Origin: DATCIH01 sp036507955
Lineage (GTDB): Bacteria > Bacillota > Clostridia > Clostridiales > Clostridiaceae
Assembly (NCBI GenBank): GCA_036507955.1
Contig: DATCIH010000129.1
Coordinates: 1-12,442, forward strand
Direction of reading: 5' to 3'
DNA length: 12,442 bases
The translations under genes were made by a program, and so were the position numbers. How positions within the stretch are numbered: position 1 is the stretch's first letter; each line of letters opens with the position of its first letter. The notes below the pieces were generated by a model, which saw only the letters and a program-made list of their open reading frames with translations, was not told where the DNA came from and did no database searches. Positions 1 to 7,562 of this stretch are shown here, one piece after another.

Positions 1-393
1 ATTAATAATAGAGTGCTTAACATCTCCCTTATCAATCAATTGTTTGATTTTATAAACGTCCGTAGAACAACCTTTATGACCAGGTTGTCCACCCTGTTTC
101 TTTGTAGTTTGAGGCCTTGAGTTATGAACTATCTTCTTGAACCCATCTTTGCTAGACGGTTTTACAGAGTTTGAGCTATTTTTATCCTTATTATTTTTTA
201 ATCGTTCAATTTCAAGGATAAGCCTTTTATTTTCCTCATCTTTTTTTTCGATGGTGATGTTCATTTTATTAATAGTGTCATTAAGAGTTCCAATAGTGGA
301 AGTAAGATTTTTTAGTAATATTTTTAAATCCCCTACTTCAGAAACTAAATCTTCATATTCTTTTTGATACTGTCTTTGATAATTAGAACCCAT
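1..393 (-). CDS. IS66-family transposase, N-terminal part (runs off left edge)
   Basis: This is a DDE-type transposase of an insertion sequence; only the first 131 codons lie in the window and the frame is still open at base 1. Residues about 10-75 are charged and heptad-like, fitting the N-terminal coiled coil of IS66 TnpC. They are followed by the family hallmark NSSNSxKPSS (residues 72-81) and GGQPGHKG (101-108), which precede the zinc-finger and catalytic domains. No tnpA or tnpB gene lies upstream: an unrelated permease remnant begins about 160 bp away. This fits the single-gene (ISBst12-like) subgroup of IS66, known from the family literature. The start is the ATG at 391-393; the ribosome binding site is weak. 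The catalytic part is unseen, so activity cannot be judged. The family call is confident, the subgroup tentative. Confidence 0.88.
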   Translation of the reverse strand, partial: MGSNYQRQYQKEYEDLVSEVGDLKILLKNLTSTIGTLNDTINKMNITIEKKDEENKRLILEIERLKNNKDKNSSNSVKPSSKDGFKKIVHNSRPQTTKKQGGQPGHKGCSTDVYKIKQLIDKGDVKHSIIN

Positions 394-449
394 AAACACA
401 CCGCTTTCTGATTGATTTGTATGATAAAATTATACCATAAAATCAGTCA

Positions 450-494
450 AAAAGCAAGCTAAACCGTTGATTTGGGCTAGTTTAAGCTGCTTTT
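450..494. repeat. Imperfect inverted repeat upstream of the transposase gene
   Basis: AAAAGCAAGCTAAAC (450-464) and GTTTAAGCTGCTTTT (480-494) can pair over almost their full length with one bulged base per arm and a 15-base loop. A T-rich run follows on the plus strand. It lies between the transposase start and the permease remnant. It could be part of the insertion sequence end, a hairpin limiting read-through into the element, or a plus-strand terminator of a lost gene. I cannot tell which. Confidence 0.45.
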
Positions 495-552
495 ATTTTA
501 AAGGTTTTCTCAAAAATAATCAAATATTTAATAGAAGTATTTTTTCGATTAG

Positions 553-1103
553 TATAATAAAATATTACAGATTTTAGAATGCACACATCTGAACTGTAAC
601 CCTGAGAGTAAGCTTATATCTAAGATAAGTAGACAAGATATAATAGAGGGGTATAATACTATGCTTATGCTGATGAAATACATGATTGGAGGAATTGCGC
701 GGTAATGGCATTTATTATCGGTCTTATAGTAATTTATGTAGTAACCTCACTTGTAATTGAGGAGAATAAAGCCAATATCTCTATGTTTAAAATTTGGGGG
801 TATAAAAAGAAAGAAATTTATTCTTTGATACTCAGCAGTAATATCATACTTGTTATATTTGGATATATAATATCAATACCTTTAATAATAATGTCAGTAG
901 CAAGCTTTTTTAACGTAATGACTGAGGATATGAATATAACTATTCCTGCTAAATTGAATATCAATAGTGTACTTATTAGTTTCGTGATTATTATTATAGC
1001 CTACGAAATATCTAAGTCTTTAAATAAGAGTAAGATAATGAAGATACCCATGGCAGCTAGTTTAAAGGAAAAGAGAAAACAACTTATAAAGAAAATGAGG
1101 TAA
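553..1103 (+). pseudogene. FtsX-family ABC transporter permease, C-terminal remnant with frameshift
   Basis: This is the C-terminal part of an FtsX/MacB-type permease, the membrane subunit of ABC exporters often acting in peptide resistance or lipoprotein handling. The first segment reads in one frame from 553 to about 700 (including SKISRQDIIEGYNTM and a KYMIGGIA helix start) and ends at TAA 703-705. The homology continues in another frame from about 702 (VMAFIIGLIVIYVVTS, then ENKANISMFKIWGYKKKEI) to TAA 1101-1103. The EENKxNISMxKxxGY segment after a transmembrane helix is typical of the family, as are the two further hydrophobic helices. The junction GCGCGG looks like a 2-bp CG duplication of GCGG. 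The large extracytoplasmic domain, the N-terminus and any partner ATPase gene are missing. A 132-residue reading from ATG 705 exists but starts inside a helix and is not a natural protein. Confidence 0.8.
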
Positions 1104-1211
1104 ATTTTGCTGTTTAGTTACCTATGTTATAACAATTATTGTTTGGGTCAGAATATTTAGATTATTATTTTTGGGGTACAATTAGTGTATAGAATATGAA
1201 GTATACAGAAG

Positions 1212-2683
1212 AGGTGGTTAAGTTCGGTATTTAAAAATTGTGCTTTTGATAACACATATCATGGGTATGGTATTCAAGACTTACTAAATGTTGACTCCCG
1301 TTTAGGTACAGAAGATGAATTACAGAACCTAATTGACCAAGCTCATGCCCGGGGTATCTATGTTATTCTAGACATTGTTTTAAATCATGCCGGGTAAGCT
1401 TTTAAGTATGATTTTGGTAATAGCAACATCGTAGATGAAGCACCCCTTTCAGACTTCCCAGATAATATTTTGTGGTGAGATAAAAATGGAATAGGTAAAT
1501 GGTCTGTGACACCTGAAAACTGCAACGCTGATGCAAGTGTTTGGCCTGTTGAGCTTCAAAATAACGACTATTTTTTTAGACTTGGAAACGGGAATGCAGA
1601 GGATAACAATAGTGCCCATTTTTTTTCTCTAAGGAAAATAAATATAGATTTTAAAGACAAGGATAATTTTTATCCTGTGAGAGACATCTCAATCAAAGCC
1701 CATCAATATACTATAGCAAAATTTGATTGTGATGAATTTAGGATTGATACTTTAAAATATATTTCAAATGATTTCGCACATATTTTCGGTAACGCTATAA
1801 GAGAAATTACCCAAAGTATTGGTAAAAAGAATTTCTTTACCTTTGGCGAAGTTTATGATACAGAATCAAAAATAAGCCAATATGTAGGTAGAAACACTCA
1901 AGATGTGAATGGAATTATAGGGGTGGATGCAGCCTTAGATTTTCCGCTCTTTTATTTACTTCCTAAAGTTATAAATGGACTTCTGCCGCCATCACAAATA
2001 GCAAGTGTATTTTCAAATCGTAAGGAAAGTCAGAAGAATTTCTTAAGTTCTCGTGCAGAAGCTGGAAGGTACTTTGTTTCTTTTATTGACAGTCATGATC
2101 AATATCAACGCTTTTATACACCTGGATTTCAGGAACAAGTAGAAATAGCAATTGGCGCACTAATAACCTTACAGGGCATTTCCTGCATATATTATGGTAC
2201 GGAACAAGGATTAAGCGGAAGTGGTGGAATGGACAATGTGAGAGAAGCTTTATGGGAAAAACCTAATGCGTTTGATACTACTAATCCTATATATGTAGAA
2301 ATGAAGGAAATCATTACCCTTCATTCTAATGAGGTTGCCCACCGGTATGGACGTCAATATTTTAGAGAAATATCTGGGGATGGTATTGAATACAAAATTC
2401 CCAACTACAAAGGGGGCGTGTTATCTTTAGCGATTAAGAAGTTCTTGTTGTCATAAATACTAACACAGAAAATAATTGGAATGGATATGTAATAGTAGAT
2501 TATACACTAAATTATGAAGTTCCAAGCTTTAGAATACTTTATAGTAATTATAACAAAGATACTACTGCACTTGCAGCAATTAAAGATAATACCACTACTT
2601 ATAAACTTGATGAGAGTGTATCCAGGGGAAATGTGTGTACTGTAAGTTTAAAACCTATGGAAATACAAATTCTAAAGAAGTGA
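1212..2683 (+). pseudogene. Alpha-amylase family (GH13) glycosidase, decayed
   Basis: This is a remnant of a GH13 alpha-glucan hydrolase. Reading one frame from about 1212, it shows a YHGYGIQD segment, region I (DIVLNH, about 1371-1388), region II (FRIDTLK, nucleophile Asp), region III (FGEV, acid/base Glu) and region IV (FIDSHD, with Ser where Asn is usual). In-frame stops occur at TAA 1395-1397 and TGA 1476-1478. Around 2427-2438 the frame shifts: the first frame ends at TAA 2454-2456, while the C-terminal beta-domain continues in another frame (VLVVINTNTENNW) to TGA 2681-2683. The 5' end, including any signal peptide and the first strands of the barrel, is absent and there is no convincing start codon. 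The GTG-initiated 316-codon stretch at 1506-2456 is only the largest open piece. Three independent lesions plus the truncation make function very unlikely. The exact specificity cannot be assigned. Confidence 0.9.
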
Positions 2684-2693
2684 ATTTATTAGT

Positions 2694-2760
2694 ATAAAAA
2701 AATGACCTCCTTTGATAATATGAAGTGTGTTTGCCGACCACAACAAGTATAAAGGAGGTC
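2694..2760 (-). terminator. Hairpin terminator after the RelA/SpoT-type gene
   Basis: GACCTCCTTT (2704-2713) and AAAGGAGGTC (2751-2760) are a perfect 10-bp inverted repeat. Read on the minus strand, the second arm is followed directly by ATTTTTTTAT. The structure starts 8 bases after the stop codon of the synthetase gene, as expected for an intrinsic terminator. The 37-base loop is long, so folding of the inner part is uncertain. The plus-strand side has no T-run, so termination should be one-directional. Confidence 0.7.
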
Positions 2761-2768
2761 TATCCAAA

Positions 2769-3434
2769 TTAATTAATCTGTTTGTCAATTGCAGCAACTC
2801 TCGTTTTTACCGCCTTTTGTAACCGTTCAAGTGAGATTTCGCCACTCATAACTAATCCATTCAATTGGTCCAGTAATTCATACTCATCTTCTGACAAATC
2901 TCCATTTAATGGTTTGTACACCAAATCATGTTCAACTTCCGCCCATGCATGCATTAATACTGAAGCTACTTGTATTTCGACCATGCTGTTTACATATCGA
3001 GAATCTTCTTCATAGGGCTCATCTTTTTTTAAAGCACATATGTAATGTGTTGCAAAGTAACCTGAAAATCTTTTAGAATAAGTATTTTTAATACCCTCTT
3101 TGGGAAATCTTTTAACTTTACTAATATAAAAATTCGATTCAATTAACTTATTTACCTCATCACGGTCACCGGGAAAGTATAACGCTATTCTGATCCCAGC
3201 AAAATCTACAATATCTCCATAAATAACTTGAATAGATTTGTAATTTTTCTCTATTATCCTTTTTTCTAGCTTTAATCTTAGCCTATCCGGCCTTTTGCCT
3301 CTATGGGTAACTATGGCTCTGATTCCATTTCTTTCTAGTTCTAATTCACATCTTTCTGCACAAATACGAGCAATTTCTATATAGTGGTCATATTCTTTGG
3401 AGTATATTTCCATGAATTCATCAATTATGCTCAT
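2769..3434 (-). CDS. Single-domain RelA/SpoT-type nucleotide pyrophosphokinase
   Basis: This 221-residue protein has a RelA/SpoT synthetase fold and no HD hydrolase, TGS or ACT domain. Enzymes of this fold transfer pyrophosphate from ATP to GDP/GTP to make (p)ppGpp; some relatives modify tRNA instead. Visible motifs are HRGKRPDRLRLKL (44-56), VDFAGIRIAL with the metal-binding Asp (D77), GYFATHY (125-131) and VEIQVASVLMHAWAEVEHDLVYK at 152-174 with catalytic Glu (E153). The usual Arg-Thr after EIQ(I/V) is Ala-Ser here, and the HAWAEVEHD segment differs from both long Rel and YjbM/YwaC enzymes, so the subfamily is less studied. ATG at 3432-3434 is preceded by GAGGAG with 6-base spacing. It is the last minus-strand gene before a terminator. 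No small antitoxin-like gene is adjacent, which argues against a toxin pair. Confidence 0.85.
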   Translation of the reverse strand: MSIIDEFMEIYSKEYDHYIEIARICAERCELELERNGIRAIVTHRGKRPDRLRLKLEKRIIEKNYKSIQVIYGDIVDFAGIRIALYFPGDRDEVNKLIESNFYISKVKRFPKEGIKNTYSKRFSGYFATHYICALKKDEPYEEDSRYVNSMVEIQVASVLMHAWAEVEHDLVYKPLNGDLSEDEYELLDQLNGLVMSGEISLERLQKAVKTRVAAIDKQIN

Positions 3435-3596
3435 TTTGACTCCTCTCTATGATCTAATATTTATCATAATGGTATTTTAGCAAACTTCTTTTGCAATTCT
3501 ATATTTTAATTATCATTAAAAAACACACCATTATTAGAAACTATGCAACAATAAAACATCACCTCAAAATATTCCTATACCTTTTACGAGAACATT

Positions 3597-5012
3597 TCAT
3601 ACGGTCTGGACCTTTAATAGATTAGTGGTTCCAGTTATTCCTATTGGTCCTCCAGCCGTTATTACAACAATATCTCCTTGCTTAACTAATTTCAATTCTA
3701 AAGCCTTTTTTACTCCGATTTCAAACATTTCTTCAACACTTGCAGCTTCTCCAACTAGTAATGGGATTACTCCCCAAGAAATACTTAACTGTCTTTGAAC
3801 TCTTCTATTTGATGTAGCTGCTAGTATAGGACAAGAGGGCCTAAATCGAGAAATCATTCTAGCGGTTTGCCCAGAGTGAGTTACAGAAATTATTGCAGCT
3901 GCCTTTAACTGCAATGCCGTTGTACAAGTTGCATAGCTTATAGCATTTGTAATATTTACCATCATGTCAAATTGCATTGCGGCTAATTTACTACCATAAT
4001 CAATAGATACTTCTGCCATTTCAGCAATCCTTACCAAAGTTTCTACACTCTCGATTGGATATTTACCTATAGCACTTTCTCCTGAAAGCATAAGTGAACT
4101 AGTCCCATCATATACAGCATTTGCTACATCACTAGCTTCCGCTCTAGTTGGTCTTGGATTTCTAATCATTGAGTCTAGCATCTGAGTTGCTGTTATTACA
4201 GTTTTACCAGCTTTATAGCTTTTTTTGATTATCATTTTTTGAACAATTGGAACTTCCTCTAATGGTATTTCTACTCCCAAATCTCCTCTTGCTACCATAA
4301 TTCCATCTGAAACCTTTAATATTTCATCAAAATTACTTACCCCTTCTCTGTTTTCTATCTTTGAGATTATTCTTAAATTCTGTCCACCATAACTCTTTAA
4401 TAATTCTCTTACTTCATATACATTTGATGCCTTTCTTACAAAAGAACAAGCTATAAAATCGAATTCATTTTCAATAGCAAACTTTATATCTTCAATATCT
4501 TGCGTTGTTAATGAAGGCAAATGTGTGTCGGTTTCAGGTACATTTACTCCTTTGTTATCACCTATGGTACCACCATTTATTATTTTGCAATGGATGGCCT
4601 TGCCCACTACCTTTACAACTTCTAGCTCTACAAGCCCATCATTTATTAATATTATAGTGCCAACATTAACAACTTTATATAGTTCCTTGTGGGAAATAGT
4701 TGACCTTTCTTCTGTTCCTAAAATATCTTCATTAACTAATACGAACTCATTATTATCTTGTAATATTACTTCACCATTTTCAAATTTCCCTAATCTGATT
4801 CTAGGTCCTTTAATATCAAGCAATAATGCAATTGGAAGGTTTAATTTTTCTCTTGTTTTTTTTATTCTCTCAACTCTTAACTTTTGTTCATCCTTGGTAC
4901 CATGAGAAAAATTCAATCTGGCAACATCCATACCTCCTAGTATTAATTGTTCTATTAAGTTATCATCATCCACGGCAGGGCCTAATGTACATATTATTTT
5001 AGTCATTCTCAT
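3597..5012 (-). CDS. pyk: Pyruvate kinase
   Basis: This enzyme converts phosphoenolpyruvate and ADP to pyruvate and ATP, the last step of glycolysis, in the cytoplasm. The 471 residues cover the A, B and C domains; the extra C-terminal PEP-utiliser domain of Bacillus-type enzymes is absent. Key residues are present: ARLNFSHG (31-38) with Arg32/Asn34/Ser36, Asp66, ISKIE with catalytic Lys218 and Glu220, ARGDLGVE with metal ligand Asp244, and VITATQMLDSMIRNPRPTRAE with Thr275. The loop reads DIKGPRIRLG (66-75), where K+-dependent enzymes have DTKGPEIR. Arg71 thus replaces the Glu that marks K+ dependence, and Ile67 and Leu74 replace Thr. GTSSLMLSGES also differs from the usual GTDAVMLSGET. The start at 5010-5012 has AAAGGAG upstream with about 10-base spacing. 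It lies 90 bp after lactate dehydrogenase, its metabolic neighbour, with no terminator seen between. Confidence 0.95.
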   Translation of the reverse strand: MRMTKIICTLGPAVDDDNLIEQLILGGMDVARLNFSHGTKDEQKLRVERIKKTREKLNLPIALLLDIKGPRIRLGKFENGEVILQDNNEFVLVNEDILGTEERSTISHKELYKVVNVGTIILINDGLVELEVVKVVGKAIHCKIINGGTIGDNKGVNVPETDTHLPSLTTQDIEDIKFAIENEFDFIACSFVRKASNVYEVRELLKSYGGQNLRIISKIENREGVSNFDEILKVSDGIMVARGDLGVEIPLEEVPIVQKMIIKKSYKAGKTVITATQMLDSMIRNPRPTRAEASDVANAVYDGTSSLMLSGESAIGKYPIESVETLVRIAEMAEVSIDYGSKLAAMQFDMMVNITNAISYATCTTALQLKAAAIISVTHSGQTARMISRFRPSCPILAATSNRRVQRQLSISWGVIPLLVGEAASVEEMFEIGVKKALELKLVKQGDIVVITAGGPIGITGTTNLLKVQTV

Positions 5013-5102
5013 AGGTTATCGTCTCCTTTCCTTTGTATTGTTTTTTACTTAATTCTTTTATAGTTCACCATAATGCCGTCCCTAAATAAAATTCCAATAT
5101 AA

Positions 5103-6053
5103 TCATGATATTTTAGATGCTTTAATAACTGCTTTTATCACCTTAGAGGACTCGATAAGCTGGGTACTTTCCTCCACATTAAGTTTAACCTGTAAGATTT
5201 TTTTTACCCCATCCCTACCTAGGATTGTTGGAACACCAAGGCAAACGTCTTCGATACCATATTCTCCCTTTAAAAGAGTAGAGACTGTTAGTATAGAGTT
5301 TTCATCGATGAGTATCGCTTCAACTATCCTTTTTATGGCTAGAGCAATTGCATAATTCGTTGCACCTTTTTTTTCAATTATAATATATGCGGCTTTTTTT
5401 ACTTCCTTAAATATATTAAACTTCAGCTCTTCACTACATTTTTTCAAACAAATATCACAGTACTCATCAATATTCATACCTGCAATGCTAGTCAAGCTCC
5501 AAGCAGCTATTTCTGAGTCACCATGTTCGCCTAATATATAGGTATGTATATTTCTGGAATCAATTTCAAAATGGGAACTAAGGAGGTATTTTAATCTTGA
5601 AGTATCGAGAACTGTACCAGAACCAATTACTCTATTACTTGGAAAGCCTGAAAGCTTATAGGTTATATAAGTCAATACATCCACTGGATTTGATACTACC
5701 AATAATATAGAATTTGGGCTGAATTTTACAACTTCAGGTACTATACTTTGAAATATTTTTAGATTTTTCGATATACAATCTAGCCTTGTTTCACCTGGCT
5801 TCTGACCGACTCCAGCTGTAATAATTACTATATCCGAATTTTTGGTGTCTGAATACTCTCCAGAAGTTATTTCCATAGGCCTTACAAAGGAAGCTCCGTG
5901 GGATAAATCCATGGCTTCCCCTTGTGCTTTGTCCTTATTTATATCTACAATTACAATTTCAGATACTAATTCTCCGGTCATTAGGGCAAAGGCTGTAGTA
6001 GAACCTACAAAGCCTGCTCCAATTATTGATATTTTATTTCCTTTAGTTTTCAT
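5103..6053 (-). CDS. ldh: L-lactate dehydrogenase
   Basis: This NAD-dependent enzyme reduces pyruvate to L-lactate, regenerating NAD+ during fermentation, and acts as a cytoplasmic tetramer in the family. From the ATG at 6051-6053 it has 316 residues, the usual length. Seen are the Rossmann motif IGAGFVGS (11-18), IVDIN with Asp37 for NAD, GQKPGETR (83-90) with Gln84 marking lactate rather than malate specificity, VSNPVDVLTY with Asn122, DTSRLKYLL with substrate Arg153, and GEHGDSE with catalytic His177. His170, at the fructose-1,6-bisphosphate site position, is kept, but the second Arg of the usual RFR is Lys155. A longer reading from ATG 6069-6071 would overlap the permease gene by 17 bases. 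The internal ATG is preferred because AAGGAAG precedes it by 7 bases and family members begin this close to the Rossmann strand. The permease stop lies 1 base upstream, suggesting translational coupling. Confidence 0.95.
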   Translation of the reverse strand: MKTKGNKISIIGAGFVGSTTAFALMTGELVSEIVIVDINKDKAQGEAMDLSHGASFVRPMEITSGEYSDTKNSDIVIITAGVGQKPGETRLDCISKNLKIFQSIVPEVVKFSPNSILLVVSNPVDVLTYITYKLSGFPSNRVIGSGTVLDTSRLKYLLSSHFEIDSRNIHTYILGEHGDSEIAAWSLTSIAGMNIDEYCDICLKKCSEELKFNIFKEVKKAAYIIIEKKGATNYAIALAIKRIVEAILIDENSILTVSTLLKGEYGIEDVCLGVPTILGRDGVKKILQVKLNVEESTQLIESSKVIKAVIKASKIS

Positions 6054-6054
6054 A

Positions 6055-7479
6055 CTAAAACTTCCTTTCATTTATTTTGTTGATTGTTTTTACTTTTAAA
6101 TAAGAAAGACAAATGACTGCAACAATGCCCATACCTACAAACAATCCTACAAGATGAATTGGATTAAATGCAGCTCCAATTAAAGTAAGAATTACAAGCA
6201 TAATGCAAAAATATGAGCTATACGGTGCAAATAGCATTTTAAATGGTTTCCTACTGCAGTTATTTTGTGAGGGATAGGTTTTACGAATTTTTATCTGCGC
6301 ACCTATAATAATAATCCAATTTCCAATCAATAACACACCTCCAGCAGTGGTTAAATATTCGTAAATTGTATCTGGCAATACAAAGGATAATAAGATGGTT
6401 ATCAATAAACCACTGGTCCCAAGCAAAAGTGCAATGGCATTTACACCTCTTTTATTTTCCCGTAGAACAATTTTAGGGGCCTCATGATCCTTTGCAAGGG
6501 ATAATAATACATTAGTTATAGCAAAAAGTGCTCCCACAAAAGTGGAAAAGGCAGCACTGATAATAACAATATTAAAAACAGAATTTATAATAGGTAGATT
6601 AAATGAGGAAAGAGCTGTAACAAAAGGACTCTTACTTATCTGAATATGTTGCCAAGGTACCATTTTCAAAATCATAACTAGGGAGGTAACATATAAAAAC
6701 ACTAAAATTAGATTTAGCGCAGTAATAGTTTTATGGATAGATTCTTTCTTCTTCAATTCATTGGAAGCAGCTCCTACAACTGCCACACCAGCGAAAGGAA
6801 ACAGGGCGAAAATCATAGAAGACCATAATCCTTTTATACCTTTTGGGAACCAATCAAGATTTGATAAGTGAATAACAGGTACAGTTGCCATCCCAGCTTT
6901 AGGGGACACATAACCTAGCACAAATAATGCTCCGAAAATAATGAACACTAGGATAGTGGTGATTTTTACAATGGCAAAGAAAGACTCGATCTCCCCAAAA
7001 TCTTTTACTCCAAGTAAATTGATACCTAATCCAAAAGCAGAGTAGATAACAGAAAATACCCATAAAGGAATTTGCGGAAACCAATAGCGTGAAAAAACAG
7101 ATAAAGCGGTTACTTCGCTAGCCATAATCAGTACACCTGCAGTCCAATACATCCAGCCACTGATAAAGGCAATATTGTCTCCAAAAGCCTTTCTAATATA
7201 ATCTCTAAAAGATCCTGTTTCTGGATCGTTAATTTTCATTTCTGCTAATGCACTAAAGGTGATATAACCAATTAGTCCCGCAACTAGAAATGCAAGTATT
7301 ACAGAAGGACCAGTTAAACTAATTGCTACACTAGTCCCTAAAAAGAATCCAGCTCCAACGATAGAACCGATGCCAATAAGACTAAGTTGCCACCAAGTTA
7401 TTCCTATTTCACCACTTTTATTAATTTCCTTTTTCTTATGATGCGCTACCATCTGGGAAACTATCTTTTCATCTTTCAT
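6055..7479 (-). CDS. APC-superfamily amino acid permease
   Basis: This 474-residue integral membrane protein has about 12 hydrophobic segments, typical of the amino acid/polyamine/organocation superfamily. The first transmembrane segment carries GIGSIVGAGFFLGT (36-49), the unwound substrate-binding helix signature of the family. PETGSFRDYIRKAFG (about residues 86-100) after helix 2 is also typical. The substrate cannot be read from sequence; it could be an uptake permease or an exchanger. The ATG at 7477-7479 is preceded by GAGG with about 7-base spacing. The stop TAG (6055-6057) is one base from the ldh start, so the two are almost certainly co-transcribed. The 83-bp gap to the preceding GGDEF gene has no clear terminator. 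Located between a chloride/proton antiporter and fermentation genes, it may serve pH homeostasis or amino acid fermentation; this is inference. Confidence 0.88.
   Translation of the reverse strand: MKDEKIVSQMVAHHKKKEINKSGEIGITWWQLSLIGIGSIVGAGFFLGTSVAISLTGPSVILAFLVAGLIGYITFSALAEMKINDPETGSFRDYIRKAFGDNIAFISGWMYWTAGVLIMASEVTALSVFSRYWFPQIPLWVFSVIYSAFGLGINLLGVKDFGEIESFFAIVKITTILVFIIFGALFVLGYVSPKAGMATVPVIHLSNLDWFPKGIKGLWSSMIFALFPFAGVAVVGAASNELKKKESIHKTITALNLILVFLYVTSLVMILKMVPWQHIQISKSPFVTALSSFNLPIINSVFNIVIISAAFSTFVGALFAITNVLLSLAKDHEAPKIVLRENKRGVNAIALLLGTSGLLITILLSFVLPDTIYEYLTTAGGVLLIGNWIIIIGAQIKIRKTYPSQNNCSRKPFKMLFAPYSSYFCIMLVILTLIGAAFNPIHLVGLFVGMGIVAVICLSYLKVKTINKINERKF
6061..6067 (-). promoter_or_regulatory. 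Ribosome binding site that sets the ldh start
   Basis: AAGGAAG on the minus strand lies 7 bases before the ATG at 6051-6053 and sits inside the last codons of the permease gene. The upstream in-frame ATG at 6069-6071 overlaps this region. Placement favours the shorter 316-residue protein. Confidence 0.75.
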
Positions 7480-7562
7480 CCTATATCCTCATCCTTTTCT
7501 AACTATTAATATGTTTAATGTTTCAATGGAAAATTCTAGAAAGGAGAAAATCCAAGGAGTTT

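Noticed and set aside
137..367. 76-residue plus-strand ORF
   Set aside because: It is antisense to the IS66 transposase N-terminus, which carries clear family motifs; the ORF has no family features or good ribosome site.
1395..1478. Recoding (stop read-through or UGA as an amino acid) in the GH13 gene
   Set aside because: One stop is TAA and the other TGA, there is also a downstream frameshift and a missing 5' end, and other genes in the window use TGG for Trp. Ordinary gene decay explains it.
2769..3434. Toxin-antitoxin pair based on the RelA/SpoT-type protein
   Set aside because: No small adjacent antitoxin-like gene on the same strand; the neighbours are pyruvate kinase upstream and a terminator plus pseudogene downstream.
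3435..3596. Own promoter or terminator between pyruvate kinase and the RelA/SpoT-type gene
   Set aside because: The 162 bases are AT-rich and contain -10-like TATGAT but no well-spaced -35 box and no stem with a T-run; I could not support a specific site.
4525..4905. 126-residue plus-strand ORF
   Set aside because: Antisense shadow within pyruvate kinase, Ser/Pro/Thr-rich as expected from reverse reading.
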